Assembly: GCA_037127255.1 (NCBI GenBank)
Contig: JBANSL010000008.1
Location: 38,639,373 to 38,703,372, forward strand
From: Persicaria tinctoria
Taxonomy: Eukaryota > Streptophyta > Magnoliopsida > Caryophyllales > Polygonaceae
Direction of reading: 5' to 3'
DNA length: 64,000 nt
A program made the translations under genes and the position numbers. Position 1 is the stretch's first letter. Every line of letters begins with the position of its first letter. Shown one piece after another: positions 34,054 through 45,319 of the stretch. Under the pieces are notes generated by a model. The model searched no databases. It saw only the letters and a program-made list of their open reading frames with translations, and was not told where the DNA came from.

Positions 34054-34224
34054 GTGAATGATATCACTGAGGCCTCCCGGACGTTGAAGACGCTAGATGA
34101 GATGATGGATGCAGATATAAAGGCTAACCGCCAAAGTGAGGGGAAGCCACACCAGGAATCTGTTGAAAGTCAAGCGTGGTCTTGATATGCTCAAAGTGTT
34201 GTTCCAGGAGATGCTTTCCACTGA
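34054..34224 (+). pseudogene. ACD11: ACD11-like protein, exon 2, with 2-base deletion
   Basis: After ATTGAAG the frame reads VNDITEASRTLKTLDEMMDA then DIKANRQS, then slips. Two bases on, in another frame, it reads GSHTRNLLKVKRGLDMLKVL and FQEMLST. This matches ACD11 residues from VDDLVRASS to LFEQIIASE. Between GCT (Ala) and GGA (Gly) there are 16 bases where 18 are expected, so two are missing near 34,133-34,140. The headgroup Arg of HTRN is kept; the next headgroup Arg (Arg103) is Lys here. The exon ends ACTGA before GTACGT. Its acceptor lies only 27 bases after the Stowaway MITE and lacks a clear pyrimidine tract. Confidence 0.85.
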
Positions 34225-34990
34225 GTACGTACACCTACCAAGGCTACCATCTCATCTCTCATCTCTCTCTTCACTCAACTTGTGTTTTACTTCCAAACCC
34301 ACCCCTTATTCTCCCCCATTCAAATAATTATAATTTGAGCTTATATTTAAATTACAAATTATTGGGTACGTTTTTCATCCCATAAATTTAGGCCTATACT
34401 TTTTAGAACAAGGTAGCGACCGAAATGTATACGGTCGTTGCGACCAAAATTGAAAAAAAAATAAAAATGGTCGCAACGACTATATCCCCTATGGTCATTG
34501 CGACCAGTTTGTGGTATGGTCCTTGCGACCAAGTGGTCCTGCGCTAAACGGCAAATTGCTCTGCGCTAAACAGAAATTGGGTATAAATATATTAAATGAT
34601 CGATCAAGTGTATATAATATATTGGTATGTAATAGACCGGTTAATCGGGTTATTCGGGTCGGGTTTTGGGTAAAACAGATCTCGGGTAGATCCGGGTTGA
34701 CTTGAACTCGAGTTTGACCCGGTTTCTGGTCAAATCAGGTCGATTTTGGGTTTGTCAATTTTTTCCTTTTTAAATTAAAAAAAATCATGATTTGACAATT
34801 TTATAATAATTTTAAAATGCTAAAATTAAAGAAATGGTTCATAAGTTCCAACGTTTGTAATTATATACTATATCTAATCTAAAATATTTGATTTTTTATT
34901 ATTTCTCGTAATTTTTAATAAAATTTAAAAATATATAAAATATTGGATTTTTTAGTATTTTTTAAAAATAAATTCATGCAATTAGTAATA
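34225..34990. other. Intron 2 start: CACTA-like repeats and a CGGGT MITE fragment
   Basis: Near 34,412-34,535 the palindromic word GGTCGTTGCGACC and its decayed forms occur about five times, typical of CACTA subterminal repeats, but no CACTA terminus is seen. From about 34,628 to 34,815 lies a fragment of the same CGGGT-rich MITE family as 12,264-12,712 (left half only, no right terminus). The rest is AT-rich. Confidence 0.55.
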
Positions 34991-35930
34991 AGGGTAATTT
35001 TGGTAGATGGCTTTTTTTAAATATTCAATTGGGCACTTAAACCCTAAATCAATTTAATTAGTTTTGCCCTAGACCCATTCCCAATAGAGTGGGTTGGTCA
35101 ATGGTCAACCGTTTGACCGTTGACCGGTCAACGTTGACCAACACATTTTGATGCTTTTTTTTATGATGCCATATTTTACCGTTTTGATGCCAAAATTTTA
35201 TTATATTTTATTTTCACTTTGATGTCACTTTTCTACTGAAATGATTTGATGACACTTTTTTAATGTCATTTTTTTTAAACCTTGATGACATTTTTTGTTT
35301 ACAGTAATGTCACGTTGATCATTGATGCCATTTTTTTTACTGTTAACAATAGATGCCACTTTTATGTCAATTTTTTGATAATATTTTTTTTACCGTGATG
35401 CCATATTTTTGATGATATTTTTTCAAAGTAGTATTTTGATGACATTTTTTCCTTTAATGTGATACAAAATTTTCAAAGTGGTATTTTGATGTCATTTTTA
35501 TAATGTAATTATTTGATGCCATTTTTTTTAATCAAATCGATTGATGCCACATGGTTTTAATTTAATCAATTGTATATCGATTTATTTTCATCGATTATAT
35601 TTTCATTCACTGATGACACGTTTGTGATTACACTGTTGTTTGATGTCAGTGTTGTAATTCAGTAAATTGTATATCGATATATTTTCATTGATTCTACTTT
35701 TATTTACTGATGAGTGATGACACACTTGTGATGACATTCTTTGTTGATGATATTTTTATACAATTGATGACATATGAGCTTAATATGTAGTTACACTTCA
35801 TTGATCACATCTTTTTATTGATGACTTTTATTCATTAATGACACATTTGTGATGATATTTTTATAAAATTGGTGACATTGAAGAATAAAATGTGGAATCA
35901 AAACAGTGTCACCAAACAAGGCAATACGAT
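34991..35930 (+). repeat. TGATGYCAT-word repeat element, copy 1
   Basis: Starts near AGGGTAATTTTGGTAGATGG, followed by a TTGACCGGTCAA-rich block (35,095-35,150) and then dozens of TGATGCCATTTT and TGATGACATTTT words at irregular short spacing. About 90% alike over most of its length to the reverse complement of 43,117-44,070. No open frame, poly(A) tail or clear target duplication. I do not recognise the family. Confidence 0.8.
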
Positions 35931-36055
35931 CTCGTAAAATAAAAAACTCAGGATTTAATGATGACAACAAATTGTTTCTATTTTATTGGCCACTAAAATT
36001 TTCATCGCAAAACGACATAGATTTTGTTGCGAAAATAGATGAAAGATTAAAAAAT

Positions 36056-36126
36056 AACCTATGCGGGATTTGAACCCGCATCTATGTGCTCTAGCACAAC
36101 GCTCTACCAATTTGAGCTAATAGACT
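36056..36126 (-). tRNA. tRNA-Ile-like sequence (pseudo-tRNA or SINE head)
   Basis: On the - strand: acceptor AGTCTAT pairs with ATAGGTT (two G-T pairs), D arm GCTCAAATTGGTAGAGC, T arm GCGGGTTCAAATCCCGC. D-arm and T-arm sequences act as internal promoter boxes. The block between them is 21 bases, one or two too short, and the anticodon stem does not pair properly. The closest match in memory is tRNA-Ile(AAU), GCGTCGTGCTAATAACGC region. Probably a pseudogene or the head of a SINE; no CCA is encoded. Confidence 0.6.
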
Positions 36127-36897
36127 TTAATTTAGCAATAATAAAACAAGTAAAAGGGTTTAGTTAGTAAAGACAATTAATAAACAAGTTGATTTCAAAC
36201 TACTAGGTATGAGGTGTCATCAAGTAATAAACAAGTTAATATGGTCCAAGAGGTTAAGGAAAGCACCTGCTCTTTCTCTGCAAGCAACACACTAGTAGTA
36301 GTTTACAACCACAGTATATATTTACCTATTCAGAACACACTAGTAGTAGTATATATTTACCTATTCAGAACACACTAGTAGTAGCATGAGGTGTCATCAA
36401 AAAGTCCAAAATCTTTGCAACAATGAGATACTAAAATGAAGACAATATATCAATCATACAAATACACATAGCACACACAAATTACACATTAGAAAAGATT
36501 CAAATGCACATATATATATACACGCAATTTTGTTCTCAATTTCAATCTATGTACTGTCTTTGTAGGCATCAGCTACACTAATTTTAAATGCATTTTTTTG
36601 TTGGAATCTACATTTGAATATCAAGGAAAGTAAGATATTCAATCAAACCAGCTGCATTTGTTGGAATCTGAAACCCAAGCAAAATAAAATAAAATGCAGT
36701 CAGATGTGAGATTAAAAAATGTTTTGAAGAAACCCATGAACTAAAAAACATGTATTTATGTTAACAAGCTCATTTATTTAGAAAAAAAAAGGAGAATGAC
36801 AATGCTAAATACAAGGACTCTTGCTGAATAATAATCCATATCATCGATGATCTCATTAATCTCACACCTCCATACCAATGCTAAATCTCCAACCTAA
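36127..36897. other. Intron 2 interior
   Basis: AT-rich. A 30-bp piece ending AACACACTAGTAGTAG is repeated three times near 36,290-36,390. On the - strand, TTTGCTTGGGTTTCAG near 36,685 leads into IPTNAAGLIEYLTFLDIQM and a stop; this may be the last exon of a captured gene, unrecognised. Confidence 0.35.
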
Positions 36898-37465
36898 GAG
36901 CATGTTCAATGGTGAGTCCCAACCTCGGGCCCTTAACTTACTTTTCTTATGCCACATCAGCTTAAAAGCCTCATTCTAACTTTTTAATTTTTCACCTCCA
37001 TTCGTGAGAGCCCAAGTCTTGGGCCCTTAAATTACCTTTTTATTATTTTTCATTTTTATTTACTCAATTCTTTTAGTATTAATAATAATAAAAATATTAA
37101 GTAATTAATTTATAATAACATAGCATAAAAAAATAGTTTTTTAATGTTTAAAAAGGAAAATATGGGTATTATTCAAATGAATTTTTTTTCAACAAACATA
37201 TGCAAGAGGGGTGTCTATGTGTAGATAAAAATAAATTAAATTCAAAAATAATTTTTTTATTTTTTTAAACAAATGAAAAACAACCGAAAATCATTTAAAA
37301 GTAATAAAACATAAGTTCTGCCATGTGGCAGTTATGAGCCCTACTTTTTGGGTCTCATATATAAGAGCCCCAAACAATGGGCCCTTATATTAAAGTTTTA
37401 TTTTCCCCCATTTTTTTTCCATGTGGCAACTATAAGAGCTCCAAGGCTCACCATTGCACATGCTC
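36898..37465. mobile_element. Tourist-like (PIF/Harbinger) MITE
   Basis: Inverted ends GAGCATGTTCAATGGTGAG / CTCACCATTGCACATGCTC with a TAA duplication on both sides (36,895-36,897; 37,466-37,468). Subterminal GGGCCCTTA words repeat in both halves. Non-coding. Confidence 0.9.
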
Positions 37466-38017
37466 TAAAATATTACACCTCCCACTACATTCCACATCCA
37501 AATTATACCACCTCAGCCTGATTTCCCCTTATATTTCAGTAGGCAGTAGCACTACCTTGTGCCATCATGAACTCAAAGACAACCAAAAGTCTGAAATACA
37601 AGGAAACGATAAATCATGACAGGTGACCATAGCTCTACAACAATCAATTGAAGCAAGCCCACAGATTAATGAAGAAACATTTTTTCATGTTCACACAAGC
37701 ACTATAATTCATAATTTGTAGCTTAAACCACAGTCCAATAAACCAGCTCTATTTGGGGGAAATCAAATAACTGGTGCCTGATTTTGGAGAAACAACAAAT
37801 TCAGCTAGACTCATAAACGATTGAATGTTGGAGTGTTGGAGGAAGAGAGCAAACATGTGCTAAGAAACAAGTAAGAACCAAGAGCCCTATCAAATCACAA
37901 ACCCCCCAATTAATCAATTTCTCCCAAACCCTAACAATTCAAATCTTCAAATAGACCAGATAAACCATTAATCAATATGAAATTCAATGTAAAAAAAGAT
38001 TAGAGGGATTGAGACTT

Positions 38018-38460
38018 ACCATAAATCAAGGTAAAATAGGTTCATATGGGGGAATAGGAAGACAAGGAAGGAGGAGGTGGAAGAGGAGGGGTTGCTGCGC
38101 GGGTGGCTATGCCATGTCGGCGGCGGCAGGCAGTCCTCTCTAGAAGGGTTTCGAAGCGGAAGGATGAACCGGGAGAGCGAGCTCCGGCTGCGGATCTGGT
38201 GTCGTTGAGGCGAGAGTGTGAGGTCGAGATCCCGAGAGCGCGCTGTGACTCTTTCGGATTTGGGCGAAGAAGCGGCGATTCAGCCTCGGGTTGGCAATCG
38301 GCGGGAGACGTGAGGTCGAGAGGGAGAGGGAGAGGGAGAGCAGGGCTTGCTTCCATAGCCTCGGGTTGGCAATCGGCGGGAGACGTGCGTCGTGTTTAGT
38401 CCCGGTTGGAAGAACAAGTGAGCAACAGAGAGGGTGTGATAGAAGGAGAAAGGAAGAGGG
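38018..38460 (-). other. GC-rich exon-like segment of unknown origin
   Basis: Much richer in GC than its surroundings, open in two - strand frames, and followed by GATTTATGGTAAGTCTC, a good splice donor on the - strand near 38,018. It contains a direct repeat of CCTCGGGTTGGCAATCGGCG at 38,284 and 38,359. It is probably the 5' exon of a captured gene or of a non-autonomous element. No protein family was recognised. Confidence 0.3.
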
Positions 38461-39055
38461 GTCCAAATGCCTAATAAACCATTACAAGGTTTAGAGCGGC
38501 TAAAAAAATAAATAAAGAGCCTAACCACTTAATCAAACATGCTAAAAGGTTTAAATCACCAAATTTCCTCTAGTAATAATCTTAGAATTGTTTTAATATT
38601 TTTAGAGTTTTTATCTTCTTAAAAATTGTGATGAAAAATCAAAAATCAAATACTATCGATCGAATGGAGTATTACATACACAATACAAATAAATATTAAA
38701 GTTGATTTAGAAATGAAAGATCAAGTGATTGTAATTATAAATTGTAATAAATTGTAATCTCCGTAAAAAAATTAATCATATATAATTATTGCTTAAAAAT
38801 ATAAAAATTACTTTCTAATATAATAGATCTTTTAATTAAATATATATAATTTATAAATAATGAGTTTTTATAATAAAATTCATAAATATGTAAATATAAG
38901 TATATAGAATATGAATATAATTTTTAAAAATTTTAAATTAAATTATACACAAAATAATTAAGTGATAGACTAGATGTTACACCATTTAATGCATGAATCT
39001 CCACTGTTTGATAACATTCTACTCGCCATAGTGTGTTGGAGATCATGTGTATCAC
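38461..39055. other. AT-rich intron sequence
   Basis: Nothing recognised beyond strong AT richness. Confidence 0.5.
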
Positions 39056-39455
39056 CAGTTGCGGATCTAAGGGTGGGCGACACCGGGCCGTCGCCCACCC
39101 CGATCCGGAAAAAAAATACAAAAATATTTGATATGTAAAAAAATTAAAAGGTAAAATACAAGTATTTTTAGTGACTTAGTGGTTAAGCCCGTCCTATTTT
39201 AAATAGAATTCAATCAACCCTTGTTCAAATCCCTCTCGGCACATATTTTTATTTATTTTTTCTTTAATCTATTTTCTATTATTTTAAAATTCTTATAATT
39301 TAATTGGTATTTTGCAATTAAATAATAATATTTTTCTTACAAATTTAAGATATTCTCTTCATATATTTTAAAAAAATATTTCTAATAAAAATAATATAAA
39401 AATTATCCATTAAAAATTGTGCCCATCGCGAAAAAAATTTCTAGATCTGCCTTTA
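39056..39455. mobile_element. hAT-like MITE with GCGGATCTA ends
   Basis: Ends CAGTTGCGGATCTA and TAGATCTGCCTTTA with an exact 8-bp duplication TGTATCAC (39,048-39,055; 39,456-39,463). An inner CTTAGTGGTTAAGC and TTGTTCAAATCCC resemble tRNA A and B boxes, so a SINE ancestry for the interior is possible. Confidence 0.75.
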
Positions 39456-39811
39456 TGTATCACACTAGAACACTCATTATATCATTTAATTATTTCGTGC
39501 AAAATTTTACTTTTAAATTTCTATAAAAAATTATATTTATATTTCATACACTTATATTTACATATTTATAAATTTTTATCATAAAAAATCATTATTTAAA
39601 AATTATATATAATTAAAAGATAAATTATACTAGAAAATAATTTCTATATTTTTTAACAATGTGATTTTTTATGAAATTTTTTTATAAACATTTAATGTAA
39701 GTGTATGAAATATAAATATAAATATAATATTTATTTCAAAATTAAATTATAATAAAATAATTAAATGGTGCAGTAAGCGCTCCATGGTGTGATACATTGC
39801 TCATAGTGTAC
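39456..39811. other. AT-rich intron sequence
   Basis: Partly an inverted, diverged match to 38,800-38,950 (TTATATTTATATTTCATACA type words). No gene. Confidence 0.4.
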
Positions 39812-40546
39812 TAGGGGTGGGCACAAATCCCGCAAATCCCGTCCCGTCCCGCAACCCGTCCCGATCCCGGTGGGATTTAGAAAAAAAAAATTCAATCCCG
39901 TCCCGCAAAAATTACGCGGGACGGGACGCGGGACGAAGAGTTCGAATCCCGCAAATCCCGTCCCATCCCGCATATATATATATATATAATTATATATATT
40001 ATATATTTACTTAAAATTAATAAAGATATATTAGAATATATTTACATTATACTTTATCATTTATTTAAACCCTAAATTTAAATTTTAAAATAATAATAAA
40101 AACATTAAAAATATACTCAGTATAAGAAATAAATCATTTGGCCGTAAGTTACTGTTGGTCTGGCCTTTAAAAACAAAAAAAGACCTACTGCACTTAGCAA
40201 GTTAGCATGCATGCAGCTCTCGGCCAAAATAAGACTTACTGTTGGTCTAATGGATCATTGGATTGTATGTTAATTTGGATGAATTAACATTTACAGAATT
40301 TAATTTGCATATATTATGAATGAATTTAATTTTTTTTAAAAGACTTACTATTATTTTTTGATTTTATTTTAATATTTTTTTTTGTAAGGGACAAATCTCG
40401 TCCCGTCCCGATCCCGTCCCGTCCCGTGAGGGATAAGACCCGGCGGGATTTGAAAAAAATATATTTAATCCCGTCCCGCAAAAAATACGAGGGACGGGAC
40501 GCGGGATTACCCCATCCCGTCCCGTCCCGTCCCATGCCCACCCCTA
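39812..40546. mobile_element. hAT-type MITE with CGTCCCG repeats, copy 1
   Basis: Inverted ends TAGGGGTGGGCACA / ATGCCCACCCCTA. Flanks TAGTGTAC and AAGTGTAC (8 bp, one mismatch). Both subterminal regions are tandem CGTCCCGTCCCG / CGGGACGGGACG, with an AT-rich centre. Confidence 0.85.
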
Positions 40547-40673
40547 AGTGTACCTTTGCCTAATAAGAATTGACAACACAGTTGATTCCACATTCTTCAT
40601 TGTCACTTGAATGCTTTTTGTGCAGTGGTGGCTTGCAGCGTTGAAATTCTTCTTTTTTTGCCACATTCCTAAT

Positions 40674-40790
40674 TAGGGGTGGGCACAAATCCCGCAAATC
40701 CCGGTCCCGTCCCGGATCCGTCCCGCAAAAATGATGCGGGACGTGACGCGGGACGACCCGGTGGGATCCCGCAAATCCCGTCCCGCACAC

Positions 40791-40832
<42 letters not shown>

Positions 40833-41379
40833 TATTAAGCCTATATATATATACACACACTGTTTTTATTTGTTTTTAAATATATATATATACTTACTTT
40901 TTTTATTTGTTTTTACAATGAATACATACATATTTAGAGTTACAGTATATATTACATATATAGTACGTTACATATATATATATATATATTAATTTTAATA
41001 AAAAAGGTTGATTGATATGTCCAATCCCGCACCCGTTGCGGACGCGGGCCGGGTCTAGCAGCCCGTGTGGGCTTTTCCCCATGTCCAAGCCCGCTTGCTA
41101 ATGTGGGCCGGCGGGGCGGGCCAAGCGGGCCTACCCGCATTTGCTTAGGTCTATACGTACGCATATATGGGAATTTGCAAAATATAAAAATTTATACACA
41201 TATATATTTATTACGCCTTTGAGAATCGCAATATATACATGAAAATTTTGAGTTTTTTTATAATTTTTTTATCTGAGGGACAAGGCCCGTCCCGTCCCGG
41301 TCCCGGTCCTGTCCCGCAAAAATTACGCGGGACGACCTCAATCCCGTCCCGGTCCCGTCCCGTCCCGCGCCCGTCCCTA
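40674..41379. mobile_element. hAT-type MITE with CGTCCCG repeats, copy 2
   Basis: Starts TAGGGGTGGGCACAAATCCC, ends CGCCCGTCCCTA. Perfect 8-bp duplication TTCCTAAT (40,666-40,673; 41,380-41,387). It contains a (TAA)n run at about 40,791-40,830 and a separate GC-rich insert at 41,020-41,140 (CCCGC/GCGGG words). Only 128 bp separate it from copy 1. Confidence 0.9.
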
Positions 41380-41499
41380 TTCCTAATTACTAAAAGAATT
41401 ACTAGTTGATTGTAAAATGCACAATATAACGTAGTAATTATAAATCTCAAATCCTATAATTAATGAGTTTGATTTGTGTACGTACAATACTTTGTGAAG

Positions 41500-41645
41500 G
41501 GGGGATTCCTTTATATATCCAGCGTGGAAAGCATATGATCAAGTAATTGCTCCTTACCATATATGGACTGCTCAGAAAATCGTTGGTGTTGGATTAAATA
41601 CACTTCCTACCGGAGGACAGTTGATCAGGATGTTGAATGAAGATG
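41500..41645 (+). CDS. ACD11: ACD11-like protein, exon 3
   Basis: With the acceptor TTTGTGAAG, exon 2's trailing GA plus G gives Glu, and the frame reads GDSFIYPAWKAYDQVIAPYH, then IWTAQKIVGVGLNTLPTG and GQLIRMLNED. This matches the ACD11 stretch EGDNSLKDPATKSYAQVFAP onward. The His before the aromatic in APYHIW corresponds to His143 of ACD11, a headgroup contact, and is kept. A competing acceptor at TATATCCAG (41,522) is out of phase. The donor follows GATG (GTCAGT). The frame is intact. Confidence 0.9.
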
Positions 41646-42039
41646 GTCAGTCTTTTCCTTTTACCCTATTTTATTTAATTTCCCCCATAGTTTTTATTTT
41701 TATTATTATTACATTTTTTTTTTTTAAGTTTCATTCCATTTTCTTTAAAGTTATTTATTTCATATATCCATATATGAGGCCAACTACCAGTTGCTAAGTG
41801 TTAAATTTGGACGATAAAGAACTCTATAATAAATAAGGACTTGAAGATCTTATAATCTACTAGAAATTCCCTACTTTTAGTATTTATTATAGGCCAAAAA
41901 AAAAAAAAAAAAGAGAAAGAGAGAAACGATAGAACTTAGAGGGAATTTGCTGATTTAAACCTTTTTGTACATTTGATTAGGTGATTAGACCCTTTAATTG
42001 TTTTTTTAGGCAACGCAGACCTTATTAAACTTTTGTTAG
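41646..42039. other. Start of intron 3
   Basis: AT-rich, with an A-run at about 41,897-41,912. Nothing recognised. Confidence 0.5.
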
Positions 42040-42440
42040 GGTTTTAGACCCCTTTCTCCTTTACTCTTCATCCGTGACCCGACTCTCCTGGTCTTCTTCA
42101 AGCTCAAACTCCGTGACCCTCTCGCCGCCCTCTCCTCCTGGTCGCGTTTCCGAGCTTCTCCGGCCGCGTTTCCGAGCTCCGCCTCCCAAGCTTCCATCTC
42201 TCCGGTCCGCTCTCTCCCTCCTTCTCTGGCCTCCCCTTTCTCTGTCGTCTCTCCCTCCGCTCCAACTCCTTCAACGTCTCCCTCCCTTCCTCCCTCTCCC
42301 TCCTCCGTGTAATCTTCCTCAGCACAACTCTTTCTCCAGCAACTCCCTTTTCGACCCCGACCCCTCCGATTACCTCCCACAAAATGTCAAATTCCTAGAT
42401 CTCAGCTCAAACTCTCTAATTTTTTTTTGGGAGAGGAACA
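42040..42440 (+). pseudogene. LRR receptor-kinase N-terminal fragment
   Basis: Two frames together read VFFKLKLRDPLAALSSWSR (the LRRNT cap, xxFKxxLRDPxxxLSSW) and then SHNSFSSNSL... LPQNVKFLDLSSNSL (LRR repeats, LxFLDLSSNSLSG). The stretch between is frameshifted and proline/serine-rich. Signal peptide, remaining LRRs, membrane segment and kinase are absent. It is a captured or decayed piece inside intron 3, with no clear element boundary. Confidence 0.55.
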
Positions 42441-43116
42441 CACGAAAGAGACGATGAACAGTGAACACGTTTTTTCAGATCTGGCCCACAAGATGACGGA
42501 TCTGACCTCAAACCAAGGGGACCCGAGAGATCTGGCAATTGGAAGCCCGCATGAGGTGGTGATTCCGCCGTATAACCACTGAGATCAGTAGATCTGGGTA
42601 TTAGACTCCTTTATTCTTTTTTTCTTTTTTTTTGAGAAGTCGGATTTGGGAGGTTGATGGGGATTTTTTTTTTGAGAAGTTGTGGGATTGGGCTGAATGC
42701 TGTTTGGCCTTGGTGGTGGTGTTTGGAGGCTCTCGGCTGACAGCTCCTGGGTGGCGTCTCGGCGGTTCAATGGAGGTTCACCCGACTTGTGGGGTCCTGT
42801 CCTCGGGTGCTTCTTCTTCCTTCGTCGGCGGAGCTTGGCTCGTCAAATGGAGAAAGAGCTGAACGTGAGCTCTCCTTCGCTGGCGGTGCTGGAGAGGCAC
42901 GTGGGTGACAGGCTCAAGTGGTCAACTCAGCTTTTGCAAAGCTGCATTTGAGGATTCTTTTTTTGTGAAATGTTGCAGGGTGTAGCTGCTAATGTGGAAT
43001 TCAAAATATTAGGCAAAGCTGTTAATGTGGAATTTGAACTTATTCAATAGGCTAATCTCACCAAAAAATTGATTTCATTGATTCCATGTTGTATTGGTTA
43101 CATCGATGCTATATTT
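42441..43116. other. Intron 3 segment of unknown origin
   Basis: GC-richer from 42,690 to 42,950, with an open + frame ending MEKELNVSSPSLAVLERHVG then DRLKW. This is faintly like the N-terminus of some plant bHLH proteins (PSxAVLERQxxRLKW), but too short to assign. Otherwise nothing recognised. Confidence 0.3.
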
Positions 43117-44070
43117 TTTAGTTGGTGACACATTATAATAAACGGGTTTACGTGTACTATCAAAATTGATGTCATAGTTTCAAATGCTTTATATTTTTAT
43201 ATGTGCAGTAAGATGACATTGACGATTCCACATTTTATACTCATATGTCATCAATTGTATAAAATTGTCATCGCATATAATTGACATAAATGAAATGTAA
43301 TCATAAATATATCATTAGTGAACAAAAGTCATCAATGAAATATGTCATCAATAAAGTGTAATCACAAACGTGTCATCAGTGAATGAAAGTATAATCGATG
43401 AAAATAAATCGATATACAATTAATTAAATTAAAAACATATGGCATCAATCGATTTGATTAAAAAAACGGCATCAAATAATTACATTATAAAAAATGACAT
43501 CAAAACACCATTTTGAAAAAGTTGTATTACATTAAAGAAAAAAATGTCATCAAAATACGACTTTGAAAAAATATCATCAAAATACTACTTTGAAAAAATA
43601 TCATCAAAAATATGGCATCACGGTAAAAAAAAATCATCAAAAAATTGACATAAAAAAAGTGGCATCAGTCGTTAACAGTAAAAAAAAATGGCATCAATGG
43701 TCAACGTGACATTACAGTAAACAAAAAATGTCATCAAGGTTTAAAAAAGTGGCATTAAAAAAGTGTCATCCAATCATTTCATTAGAAAAGTGGCATCAAA
43801 GTGAAAATAAAATATAATAAAATTTTGGCAACAAAACGGTAAAATATGGCATCATTAAAAAAAAATTCCAAATAGGTTGGTCAACGGTCAACATTGACCG
43901 GTCAATGGTCAACATTGACCGGTCAATGGTCAACAAATTGACCGGTCAATGGTCAACCAATTGACCATTGACCACTATTTGAGTGAGTTCTACCCAAACT
44001 AATTAAATTAACTTGAGGACTAGCTACCTAATTGAACATTCAAAATAGGCTAGCTACCAAAATCACCCTA
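43117..44070 (-). repeat. TGATGYCAT-word repeat element, copy 2 (inverted)
   Basis: Reverse complement of the element at 34,991-35,930. It ends at the equivalent terminus (CTACCAAAATCACCCTA) after a TTGACCGGTCAATGGTCAAC block (43,880-43,980) that is expanded relative to copy 1. Copies 1 and 2 flank exon 3 in opposite orientation. Confidence 0.8.
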
Positions 44071-44184
44071 GAACTTATGGGATTGGATTGGGCCACCGAC
44101 AAATGGATTTGGGCCAAATGACCCATGTGAGGTGCTCACCCGACTATCGGCTTGGGACTTTGTCATGTCTTTTTTTGTCTTGTC

Positions 44185-45311
44185 TAGGGGTGATATTCGA
44201 GCCGAACGAGCCGAGCTTGACATGTTCAAGCTTGACTCGAACGGGAAACGAGTCGAGCCGAGCTCGAGCCCAAAAATTATTCGAGCTTTTTTTGGCGCTC
44301 AAGCTCGGCTCGCGAGCCCAAAGGTAAACTCGAGCTCGGCTTGTGAAGGCTCGAACAAGCTGAACGAACGAGCTTAGGCTCGTTCCAGCTCGTAAGTTGG
44401 GCTCATTCGAGCTCGGTTTGAGCTCGATTCATGAAAATGTCAATGTAAATTACAGATTTACCAGTACATCTTTCAATACAATCGTTCAATACAATGGGTA
44501 AAGGGAGTAAGAACAGAAATTACAGATTTACCAGTACATCGTTCAATACAATAGGTAAAGGGGGTAAAAACATAAATACAGAATCTATGAACGAGCCTTC
44601 ACAAGCCCTGATTTCATTGAATCCCCTAATTTCACAACCCTAATTAGTGAATTCACATCATGTAAATGATAGATCTAGGGAGTAACAACCCTAATTAGTG
44701 AATTTCACAACCCTAATTTCGACACAATCTGTAAATGATAGATCTAGGGAGTAACAGAAGTACAAAATGAACCTGGTCGGGGAGGAAGTTCGCCGCCGAA
44801 CTGGAGCTCACCGCCGGAGGGCCTGCTACTCAATGTCGCCGCCGGAAGGAGAGAGAAAGGGGAAGAGTCTAAAGATCGGTTGAACTGGATTTCTCCGTCA
44901 AAGAGTGTGCTACTCAGCGAAGTCGAAGTCACCGCTAGAGGCCCTGCTACTCATCGTCGCCGCCGCTCACCGCTTGAACGTACGAAGATGAAACCAGGTC
45001 CGCCAGGAGGCAGGAGTCGAAGACGAAGACTGAAGAAAGACGGAGGCAAGACTGAAAGAGGGAGCCGCTGAAGTGGAAGGATGAATGGAGGCGGACGACA
45101 CACAACACACATCACATATAACCCTAGGGGTAATTTTGTCACTTAACATATTCGAGCTTTTGAGCTCGGTTCGGGCTCGACTCGAGCTCGGCTCAAGCTC
45201 GGTTCGAGCTTAAAATACTGTTCAGGCTCGGCTTGTTTTACGTTTTCGAACGAGCTCGAGTCGAGCTTTTTCGAGCCGAGCTCGAGCTGTTCGGCTCAGA
45301 TAATAGCCCTA
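44185..45311. mobile_element. hAT-type MITE with TCGAGCTCGG repeats
   Basis: Starts TAGGGGTGATATTCGAGCCG and ends GGCTCAGATAATAGCCCTA. Perfect 8-bp duplication GTCTTGTC (44,177-44,184; 45,312-45,319). Subterminal arrays of TCGAGC/GAGCTCG at both ends. The centre holds a direct repeat (TACAGATTTACCAGTACATC at about 44,452 and 44,522) and a GC-rich unassigned piece at 44,770-45,070. Confidence 0.9.
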
Positions 45312-45319
45312 GTCTTGTC

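Noticed and set aside
36056..36126. Functional tRNA gene
   Set aside because: Anticodon stem fails to pair and the central block is too short.
41498..41522. Acceptor at TATATCCAG (41,522) for ACD11 exon 3
   Set aside because: It breaks the frame with exon 2 and drops EGDS-type residues conserved in the family; the TTTGTGAAG acceptor restores both.
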